Part shown: piece by piece, positions 49,503-56,374 of the stretch | Layout of the letters: every line of letters begins with the position of its first letter | How positions within the stretch are numbered: the first letter of the stretch is position 1 | DNA from: UBA1181 sp045113275 | GTDB taxonomy: Bacteria > Bacteroidota > Bacteroidia > Bacteroidales > Paludibacteraceae | Length of the DNA stretch: 64,000 bases | NCBI GenBank assembly: GCA_045113275.1 | Contig: JBGUIU010000184.1 | Span: 14,448-78,447, forward strand | Direction: 5' to 3' | Notes under the pieces: generated by a model | What the model saw: only the letters and a program-made list of their open reading frames with translations | What the model was told of the DNA's origin: nothing | The model's database searches: none | Position numbers and translations under genes: made by a program

Positions 49503-50360
49503 ATGAAATTACGTTCGAAATTGAGAAAAGTTGCTTTGTATGCAACAATAGGATTAGGAATGCCTATTGCATTCTTGGCTTGTAATGAAGATGTTTTGAA
49601 TACGTTAGCATCAACTACGGATACTGTTGCAGCATTGAAAGAGGCATTGACGATTGGTTCCAAGACTGCAGCGACAAATTTAGGTCAAGAAGGTGGCTAT
49701 TTGAATGATTTAGCTGTTAAGATTGGTGTGCCAGAAGAGGTGACAACAGTGGTTGAATTAGCTAACACAACGGCAGGAAAGACGTTTTTGACGGCTATCG
49801 GTGCCAGTGTGTTCAATGAAGAAGAATTGGTAACGTTGATGAATAGAGCAGCAGAAGAGGCAGCTCCAGAAGCAGCTGGTATTTTTTCAAATGCGATTAC
49901 CAGTATGACGATTTCTGATGGAGAGACCATTTTGTTCGGAGCAGAGAATGCTGCAACTGAATATTTGAGAGATAAAACATATGATGGACTAACAGTTACC
50001 TTTGGTAAGGTTGTTAGAGGAACTTTTGATCAAGTTTCAGTTAGCGGACATACATTGAATGATGCATGGTCAGGATTTTCTACGTATTATAATAGATTGG
50101 CAGAATTGAAGAGCACATCCAAAGGTCAACTTGCAATGGCTACTTTGAAAATAGGATTAGCAGCAGCAGGAAAGGACGATATTTACAATAAGGTAAATGC
50201 AATTCAAACAGTGAATACAGATTTAGGTGAATATGTTACGGGAAAAGCATTGGATGGCTTGTTTGTAAAGGTGGCAGACAAGGAAAAAGGTATTCGTACC
50301 AATGTTGCGGAACGTACATCCGAATTGTTGCAAAGAGTGTTCGGAAGATTGGATGAATAA
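49503..50360 (+). CDS. DUF4197 lipoprotein
   Basis: A 285-residue protein. The signal ends in IAFLAC, giving lipidation at Cys27 followed by Asn-Glu-Asp. The DUF4197 domain spans the rest: TVAALKEALTIGSKTAATNLGQEGGYLNDLAVKIGVPEEVTTVVELANTT, LVTLMNRAAEEAAPEAAGIFSNAITSMTISDGETILFG and ALDGLFVKVADKEKGIRTNVAERTSELLQRVFG. It is largely helical and has no known activity. It is monocistronic, with its own promoter and terminator. Confidence 0.88.
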   Translation: MKLRSKLRKVALYATIGLGMPIAFLACNEDVLNTLASTTDTVAALKEALTIGSKTAATNLGQEGGYLNDLAVKIGVPEEVTTVVELANTTAGKTFLTAIGASVFNEEELVTLMNRAAEEAAPEAAGIFSNAITSMTISDGETILFGAENAATEYLRDKTYDGLTVTFGKVVRGTFDQVSVSGHTLNDAWSGFSTYYNRLAELKSTSKGQLAMATLKIGLAAAGKDDIYNKVNAIQTVNTDLGEYVTGKALDGLFVKVADKEKGIRTNVAERTSELLQRVFGRLDE

Positions 50361-50369
50361 TCAATGCAA

Positions 50370-50388
50370 TATAGTATAGTATAGTATA
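50370..50388. repeat. Short TATAG microsatellite
   Basis: Three TATAG units plus TATA between the DUF4197 stop and its terminator; could vary in length by slippage. No function inferred. Confidence 0.6.
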
Positions 50389-50420
50389 AAGTGAGGGTTC
50401 GGTTTGAATCCTCACTTTTT
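50388..50420 (+). terminator. Terminator of the DUF4197 gene
   Basis: A 9-bp stem AAAGTGAGG/CCTCACTTT, loop of 13 nt, then T-rich sequence. Confidence 0.8.
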
Positions 50421-50494
50421 TGGTTCAACATAGAACAACCTTATGCGAATAGAAAATATTATTATAAAAAGTTGATAATCAAATGATAATTACC

Positions 50495-51043
50495 ATGAAA
50501 AAAATTATATGTATTTTATTTGTCTTGCTGTCGTTGACATCCTGTAAAGATATTTTGCGATGTTTTTGCTCAGGCTCGTATTGCAATACATTGAATTATG
50601 AATTCACAGGATATGATAAAACACAGTTGATTAACAAGATCCAATGGTTGAAACAAAAATATCCAGAATGGGATGTCTTGAAAATAAGGGATAGTTTGTA
50701 TTCAACGATGGATACATGTTACTCTGATCATGTGGATCATTATCATTTATTTATCTTCAATAAGATAGATACTTGTGTGATATCGTGCGATATTAATCTT
50801 GGCAGTTCAAATTCTCCTTCTGATGTTAAATTTAATACAATACATATCACTTCTTTCTATTTCCCAAAATTATGTGATACATTGTCTGCTTGTGAATGTT
50901 CCAATGGAACGGGAGAATATTTTTGGCAGATTCCCAATTATAATGTAGTTAATGCTTGGGAACCTAATGAATTGCAAGAAAAAGCACAAAAAAGTGCAGA
51001 AGCTTTTTTCGACTTAATTGGGGCATACGAGCTTAAAGAATAG
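50495..51043 (+). CDS. Short Cys-rich lipoprotein, unrecognised
   Basis: A 182-residue lipoprotein from the ATG at 50495 (MKKIICILFVLLSLTSC); an ATG four codons earlier is possible but leaves the signal less typical. Lipobox LTSC. The mature part contains many Cys (RCFCSGSYCN, DTCYSDH, DTCVISCD, LCDTLSACECS) and ends in a helical EKAQKSAEAFFDLIGAYEL. The Cys pattern suggests disulfides or metal binding. I recognise no family. Confidence 0.65.
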   Translation: MKKIICILFVLLSLTSCKDILRCFCSGSYCNTLNYEFTGYDKTQLINKIQWLKQKYPEWDVLKIRDSLYSTMDTCYSDHVDHYHLFIFNKIDTCVISCDINLGSSNSPSDVKFNTIHITSFYFPKLCDTLSACECSNGTGEYFWQIPNYNVVNAWEPNELQEKAQKSAEAFFDLIGAYELKE

Positions 51044-51094
51044 TGCCGTTTCCAACTTTTTGTACCATCAATAGTGTTTTTTAACATTTTTTAT

Positions 51095-51102
51095 TAAATT
51101 TG
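51095..51102 (+). promoter_or_regulatory. -7 element of the Crp/Fnr gene
   Basis: TAAATTTG fits TAnnTTTG, 27 nt before the ATG at 51130. Confidence 0.45.
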
Positions 51103-51129
51103 CAAGGTCAATTTAGAAAATACGCATGA

Positions 51130-51825
51130 ATGAAGAACTTGGATAACGAATATGTTGGTATAGAAACAATATCAGAAGTTTGGAGTGTCTTGACACCTGA
51201 ACAATTGGATTATTTGAATCGATATTGTATGATTCGTAAGTTTAAAAAGAACGAAATGGTATATTGTGAAGGGGAAGTACCAACACATGTTCTTTGTGTA
51301 GCAAAAGGCAAATTAAAGATTTTCCGTACAGGAGTAGGAGGGAGAAGCCAGATTGTTCGAGTGGTAAAACCAGGAGAGATGTTGGCTTATCGTGCCATGT
51401 TTGCCATGGAGAATTTCGTTACTAATGCATGCGCTTTTGAACCGGCTGTTATATATATGATTCCAAGAGAAATAATAAAGAACTTATTGGAACAGAACAG
51501 TGAATTGGCATGGTATTTCATTCATAAGTTGTCAGTGGATTTAGGAATTGCAGATAAGCGAGCAGTTTCTTTGACACAGAAGCATGTGAGAGGACGTTTG
51601 GCAGAGTCTCTTTTATTCTTGCGTGATAATTTCGGATTGACTGAAGAGGGGTGTCTGAATGTCTCTCTTTCTAGAGAAGATGTTGCGAATTTATCTAATA
51701 TGACGACATCCAATGCTATTCGCACACTCTCGTGGATGGCACATGAAAATATAATCTCCATTGAAGGTCGAAAAATAAAAATTATTGATATTGACTATCT
51801 ATCTTTCTTGAGTAGAAATGGTTGA
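51130..51825 (+). CDS. Crp/Fnr-family transcriptional regulator
   Basis: A 231-residue regulator. The cyclic-nucleotide-type sensor domain covers about 20-140 (FKKNEMVYCEGEVPTHVLCVAKGKLKIFRTGVGGRSQIVRVVKPGEMLAYRAMF); the phosphate-binding RS pair of cAMP receptors is not obvious, so another signal is likely. The C-terminal HTH (about 165-220) reads VSLSREDVANLSNMTTSNAIRTLSWMAHENIISIEGRKIKIID. There are few N-terminal Cys, so Fnr-like iron-sulfur sensing is doubtful. It lies 47 bp before tyrA and could be co-transcribed with it. Confidence 0.9.
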   Translation: MKNLDNEYVGIETISEVWSVLTPEQLDYLNRYCMIRKFKKNEMVYCEGEVPTHVLCVAKGKLKIFRTGVGGRSQIVRVVKPGEMLAYRAMFAMENFVTNACAFEPAVIYMIPREIIKNLLEQNSELAWYFIHKLSVDLGIADKRAVSLTQKHVRGRLAESLLFLRDNFGLTEEGCLNVSLSREDVANLSNMTTSNAIRTLSWMAHENIISIEGRKIKIIDIDYLSFLSRNG

Positions 51826-51872
51826 TTTTATAATACGCATCAATCGTAATAAATTATTTATTAAATACTAAT

Positions 51873-52715
51873 ATGACATTAGGAATTATTGGATTAGGTT
51901 TGATCGGTGGTTCTATGGCTATCGATTTACGGAAGAAAAACTTTGCAGACCATTTTATTGGTTATGATAACTCTGAGTTGAATGGAATGACTGCTCAGCG
52001 AATAGGCTTGGTGGATGAAATTTTACCGTTGGACGAATTGATTGCAAAAAGTGATTTGATAATCTTGTCAGTACCTGTTAGTGCAGCTATTCGTCTGTTG
52101 TCTGATATCTTGGATAAAATCAATGACAATCAATATGTAGTGGATGTTTGTTCAACGAAAGAGAAGTTGAATGATTCTGTTCACTATCATCCTCGTCGTA
52201 AAAACTATGTTGCTTCTCACCCAATGGCAGGAACAGAGTTTAATGGTCCATGGGCGGCTATTCCCAATCTGTTTGCAGGTCGCGCTGGCATTATCTGTAA
52301 TGCGGAAGATTCTGATCCTAAAGCAGTTGAATTGGTAAGAAATATGTATGATTCGTTGAATATGCGTATTATCTATATGCGTGCTGCTCATCATGATGTT
52401 CACGTTGCTTATGTATCACATATCTCTCATGTGATATCCTTTGCATTGGCATTGACGGTGTTGGATAAGGAAAAGAATGAAAAAAACATCTTTGATTTAG
52501 CATCTGGAGGATTCGCTTCTACTGCTCGTTTGTCTAAAAGTAATGCAGATATGTGGGTACCTATCTTTATGCAGAATAAAGAGAATGTGCTTTCTGTCCT
52601 TGATGCTTATATGGATAAGTTGAGTCAGTTTAAGACTGCAATGGAACAAAATGACGAACAAGCATTACGTAATTTAATTGAAGATGCTAATCGTATTAAG
52701 AGAATTTTAAGATGA
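51873..52715 (+). CDS. tyrA: Prephenate dehydrogenase (tyrosine synthesis)
   Basis: A 280-residue enzyme converting prephenate to 4-hydroxyphenylpyruvate with NAD(P)+. The Rossmann motif is GIIGLGLIGGSMA (residues 4-16), followed by SDLIILSVPVSA, VVDVCSTKEKL, and the substrate site ASHPMAGTEFNGPWAA with the catalytic His in HPMAG. AYVSHISHVISFALAL and GGFASTARLSKSNADMW form the helical domain. It is monofunctional, with no chorismate mutase or ACT domain. Other aromatic genes are not in the window, whereas Bacteroides usually group them. Confidence 0.93.
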   Translation: MTLGIIGLGLIGGSMAIDLRKKNFADHFIGYDNSELNGMTAQRIGLVDEILPLDELIAKSDLIILSVPVSAAIRLLSDILDKINDNQYVVDVCSTKEKLNDSVHYHPRRKNYVASHPMAGTEFNGPWAAIPNLFAGRAGIICNAEDSDPKAVELVRNMYDSLNMRIIYMRAAHHDVHVAYVSHISHVISFALALTVLDKEKNEKNIFDLASGGFASTARLSKSNADMWVPIFMQNKENVLSVLDAYMDKLSQFKTAMEQNDEQALRNLIEDANRIKRILR

Positions 52716-52740
52716 TGATATAACACAGATTGTGTTACAC

Positions 52741-52778
52741 AAAAAAACAGGGACATTTTACAATGCCCCTGTTTTTTT
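52741..52778. terminator. Terminator between tyrA and the GH44-like gene
   Basis: A stem of A-rich ...AAACAGGG/CCCTGTTT... with inner CAT/ATG, followed by T7 on the plus strand. The symmetric ends let it serve both convergent genes. Confidence 0.8.
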
Positions 52779-52793
52779 CCCTTAAAGGGAAGG

Positions 52794-54650
52794 TTACTTC
52801 TTAATTATTTTTGATGTGTAAAGATTGTTCTCGGTCTGTACCTGTATGAAATAAACGCCTGCAGCGAGAGAAGATAGGTCTATCTTTACTGTCTCTGCAT
52901 TGTAAGTCATAGACGTACATGTGATTCCTGTTTCATTTATGAGCGTGACTTGTTTGATGCGGTTGTCGCTCTTGATCGTCAAATCATTATAAACAGGAGT
53001 AGGGTAGAGTGTGATGGCGTTGTCAGATATATCCAACAAGTCAGCTGTTCCATCGTGTAAGGTGATTGAGGTGATGGAGTAGGCTGGCAGCGTAGTTTGA
53101 ATACTATTATTCGTTAACATAATAGTTCCTTTTTTGAGACTGTTCTGTGTGCCAGATTGGAACGTGGACTCTTTGCTGAACGTATCTAATGTATAGGCTG
53201 AATATTGTCCATCCTTGAATGTGCCATTATGAATGAACGTGTTGATGTTCTCTTCCGAACTGCTTCTGTTGACGAAGATGATTGTTAAAGCGTCTCCTGG
53301 ACTGTTTTTTGAACAATAAGCAGAGACGAGTGCCTCATTGTCGGATGTGGCTCCGACATTGATCTCTTTGGCAGTCTTGCTGAATAAATGAACCACCTCC
53401 CACATACATTCATGCCAAGTCCAAGGTGTGAAATATTCCATGCCATGACGAGCACCTTCTCCAATCATTGAAGCATACGACAATGCATGAATGGTTTCTG
53501 ATGCGTTACTAGTGACATTGTATTCTCCGATACCAAATTTTATGTTGTTGTCATCTCCATAATACTTGATGATCCACTCCTTGCAACGCTCTAAAATATA
53601 CTCCTTGGTTTGATTATTATCCCAGCCGCCATTGATCTTCTTTACTCCATTAGCTTTTGGATAGTTATAGTTCTTGTCGTATAGAATTCTATGACATTGA
53701 AGAATGTCTGCATCACTACTCACATCGGGATAGTTGTGGATGTCTAACACATCAATCATGCGTATGCCCGTCTCTTTCTCTTCTTGTGCACAACGCATGA
53801 TGAAATATTCTAACCAGCAATATGTTTTTCCATTGACAGTAGGCTGCGTGTTTCCGCTACCAGTGAACCATGTCCATTCGGAAGCCGCTGCCGGACCACA
53901 CAGTTTAACGTTTGGATTGATTTTACGAATTGACTTCGCTACTGCAAAATATTTTTGCATGATTTCTTCGTATGTATCGTTGGTGTAAACATTAGCGATG
54001 ACATCACTATGAGTACCACCCCAAATCTCCATTTCATTGTCCATGTTCCAGTATTCATACTGATTCATGTCTAGATTGAGGTCGTCAGACCAGTGGGTGT
54101 AGATTGCAGTGGTGGAATCTGCAGGCCAATCTTGTAAAAAGAGAGAGGTGTCACCCAATTGAATGATATTGCCATCAGCATCCACTTGACCGCCACCACA
54201 TAGTTTTTTACTGCAACCGCTCCACCATTGAGATTGGTTATAGTCCCAATCATTGAAATTGTATTGATTGGTCTTCGCTACTTTCCCAAGCAATTGAAAG
54301 GCGAACATTCCTTTTACATCAGGAAGTTTAGACTGAAATTTCTGCGCTCTATCATCCCAGTCGCAAGCATACACATTGTTATACCAATCAGGATGACAAG
54401 TTAATTTCTTTCTCCAATTGTACTTCGTACAGTTGTTTCCATCATTCATTCGTTCAAAACGAATACCCGCTTCTTTAATTTTGGTGTATTCAGCATCAGA
54501 AGTAGGAGCACCGTTTCGTCCATATAGGTATGGAGAAATGGATACGTTATCACTGCCCAAATTCACAATGATATTGGTTGATGCATTTATCACTAAAGAA
54601 CCGTTAAATAAAAATAGAAGTGCTAAAATTGTTTTTTTTCTCATAGACAT
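52794..54650 (-). CDS. GH44-like secreted glycoside hydrolase with T9SS tail
   Basis: A 618-residue secreted enzyme with a signal peptide (cleavage near INAS23). The N-terminal part matches the GH44 pattern: SISPYLYGRNGAP, RFERMNDGNNCTKYNWRKK, and YNNVYACDWDDRAQKF. Catalytic candidates are Glu in WNMDNEMEIWGGTH (acid/base) and Glu in KFGIGEYNVTSNA (nucleophile). A beta domain follows (about 470-530). The last 85 residues (ITLYPTPVYNDLTIKSDNRIKQVTLINETG...LAAGVYFIQVQTENNLYTSKIIKK) form a T9SS sorting tail. GH44 enzymes cut cellulose, xyloglucan and mixed-linkage glucans, fitting the GH9 enzyme 11 kb away. An arabinofuranosidase of the same clan is an alternative. Confidence 0.75.
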   Translation of the reverse strand: MSMRKKTILALLFLFNGSLVINASTNIIVNLGSDNVSISPYLYGRNGAPTSDAEYTKIKEAGIRFERMNDGNNCTKYNWRKKLTCHPDWYNNVYACDWDDRAQKFQSKLPDVKGMFAFQLLGKVAKTNQYNFNDWDYNQSQWWSGCSKKLCGGGQVDADGNIIQLGDTSLFLQDWPADSTTAIYTHWSDDLNLDMNQYEYWNMDNEMEIWGGTHSDVIANVYTNDTYEEIMQKYFAVAKSIRKINPNVKLCGPAAASEWTWFTGSGNTQPTVNGKTYCWLEYFIMRCAQEEKETGIRMIDVLDIHNYPDVSSDADILQCHRILYDKNYNYPKANGVKKINGGWDNNQTKEYILERCKEWIIKYYGDDNNIKFGIGEYNVTSNASETIHALSYASMIGEGARHGMEYFTPWTWHECMWEVVHLFSKTAKEINVGATSDNEALVSAYCSKNSPGDALTIIFVNRSSSEENINTFIHNGTFKDGQYSAYTLDTFSKESTFQSGTQNSLKKGTIMLTNNSIQTTLPAYSITSITLHDGTADLLDISDNAITLYPTPVYNDLTIKSDNRIKQVTLINETGITCTSMTYNAETVKIDLSSLAAGVYFIQVQTENNLYTSKIIKK

Positions 54651-54679
54651 ACAGTTTTCTATTCGTTAGGTGTTTTCCA

Positions 54680-54687
54680 CAAATTTA
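54680..54687 (-). promoter_or_regulatory. -7 element of the GH44-like gene
   Basis: Minus-strand TAAATTTG, 29 nt before the ATG at 54650. Confidence 0.5.
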
Positions 54688-54839
54688 TATAATTTTTTTC
54701 GAATTGTTGTATTGTCAAAAACGGAATTTTTCGGTAATGTCTAAAAATGAGATATTTACAAAGGATAACAATGCATTGATTTGTCGATTTTTTAATAAAC
54801 AAATGTACGTATTGACAAATGAAAAGTACATATATCTAT

Positions 54840-54971
54840 TATTTTTGTAATAGTAAAAATTCACAATATTAAAGATTTTAAATATTTTTCGAAAAGTATA
54901 AATGATGTTCAAAAAAATGAAAACGGACGTAACGGGTATGTCATGAGAGACAACCCGTTTTCTTTTTTAGT
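54840..54971 (+). other. Possible small transcript ending in a strong hairpin
   Basis: A plus-strand -7-like TATTTTTG (54840-54847) is followed about 80 nt later by a hairpin (54931-54937 with 54953-54959, inner TGTC/GACA) and TTTTCTTTTTT. No open frame is present. It may be a short RNA. Equally, the hairpin may simply end the AraC gene on the other strand and the rest of 54688-54930 be empty AT-rich spacer. Confidence 0.3.
54931..54971. terminator. Terminator hairpin near the end of the AraC gene
   Basis: Stem AACGGGT/ACCCGTT plus TGTC/GACA around a single bulged A, loop ATGAGA. The T tract follows on the plus strand; the minus side has T-rich sequence only after 7 nt. Confidence 0.6.
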
Positions 54972-54984
54972 TTAGTAAGGGGCA

Positions 54985-56154
54985 TTATTTCTTTTTTCTC
55001 CAACAAGCAGGAGATTCACCTACGATTTTTTTGAATTGTCTGCTGAAATTTCCAGAATCGGAGTAGCCTACCATGTTACAGATGTCAGATAGTGAATAAT
55101 CTGTATTCTTAAGCAGGTTTTGAGCATCTCTGATTCGCAAGGAATTAATGTAGGTGTTGAAGTTCATATCTTCCATTTGATGTAGAGAGTTGGAGAGATA
55201 TGTTCTGTTAGTTCCCAGCTCTTGCGCCACTTGAATGATTGTGATACCTTGTTGTAGATATAATTTCTTGGAGAGAATAACATCTTTCCATTTGTTCCAT
55301 TTATCTTCCGTTATATCACTGGTTTTTTCGTTTTCAAAATCTGTATTGTCAAACTCATCGTCTTCCGTATCTTCATCCGCATTAGGAATCACCTCTTTGA
55401 TGACGAAGAAGCTTTTAGGATATTGAAGATAAATAAAGCCCACAGCAAAATAGAGAATGAGCATGAACAGATTTAGCATGATATTTAATATGGTTGGGGA
55501 ACCATTTGTGAATGTCACAAAAACAGAGTCAATTCCGATGAATATAATCAAGAAGAAACTGGTGTTGATCAGGCGGAAATTCGTTAAAGGCATTTCCGAA
55601 GAGAAGTTATCCAGTCTGTTTTGGTATGCATCATATTCTTTTTTGTAGATGAAAATGAGGTATAGTATATTAAGAATATAGCATATCAACCAAATGACAC
55701 GTATGGCCACCTCCCATTGAATACCTTCGCTGGTGATCCAGACACATTCAGGACTAAATGGATTGATCATGGAACCATGCGTCAGAATGATATGAGGGTA
55801 GAAAGGGGCGATGATACAATAAATGATTGTCATCAGCGTCATGGGTGAAATGATCTTCAATACATATTTATAATTAAGTAAAGAAGGATTCGTCATGTTT
55901 AAGTGCGAAAATGCGAGTAGATATGCCTGTATAGAAGAGGTGAATAAGAAAGGCGCATCAATCACTTCACATTTCCGGTATATGCAGAATGTGGCAAGGC
56001 AGAAATAGGCGAGTGAAAGGATCCTCAGGGAGGTTGAGAACTTTCCTATCTTTTTAGAATCAGGTAAGGGAGTTAATAAAAATATGATTGCAAAAATGAT
56101 AAGCGGAGCAGCTGTCATGAATAAATTTACGATGTATTGTATTTTAATTTCCAT
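54985..56154 (-). CDS. Membrane-bound AraC-family regulator
   Basis: A 389-residue protein from the ATG at 56154 (MEIKIQYIVN); the frame reaches 56190, but that start lies only 8 nt from the -7 box. About seven membrane helices fill residues 1-250. An acidic linker (NADEDTEDDEFDNTDFENEK) leads to an AraC DNA-binding domain: LQQGITIIQVAQELGTNRTYLSNSLHQ...FNTYINSLRIRDAQNLL...LSDICNMVGYSDSGNFSRQFKKIVGESPACWRKK. A signal sensed in the membrane or periplasm would be passed to DNA directly. It is adjacent to the GH44-like gene, which may be a target. Confidence 0.88.
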   Translation of the reverse strand: MEIKIQYIVNLFMTAAPLIIFAIIFLLTPLPDSKKIGKFSTSLRILSLAYFCLATFCIYRKCEVIDAPFLFTSSIQAYLLAFSHLNMTNPSLLNYKYVLKIISPMTLMTIIYCIIAPFYPHIILTHGSMINPFSPECVWITSEGIQWEVAIRVIWLICYILNILYLIFIYKKEYDAYQNRLDNFSSEMPLTNFRLINTSFFLIIFIGIDSVFVTFTNGSPTILNIMLNLFMLILYFAVGFIYLQYPKSFFVIKEVIPNADEDTEDDEFDNTDFENEKTSDITEDKWNKWKDVILSKKLYLQQGITIIQVAQELGTNRTYLSNSLHQMEDMNFNTYINSLRIRDAQNLLKNTDYSLSDICNMVGYSDSGNFSRQFKKIVGESPACWRKKK

Positions 56155-56197
56155 GTTTACTAAGTTACCGATTAATAGATCAAATATCATGCTAATG

Positions 56198-56205
56198 CAA
56201 ATTTA
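56198..56205 (-). promoter_or_regulatory. -7 element of the AraC gene
   Basis: Minus-strand TAAATTTG; transcription would start near 56191, favouring translation from 56154. Confidence 0.5.
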
Positions 56206-56374
56206 GCTTATTTAAAAGATAAAGATAAATAATAATGAAGAAAAATAACCGATGAAAGGGGAAAAAACGAAAATGTTTAAAACTTTTTTTTTGGTTGATG
56301 TCTTATTTTTTTGTAATTTTATGCGCTTTTAAAGAATTTGAAATTGAGTGAAGTAATAATATAAAAAATAGATC

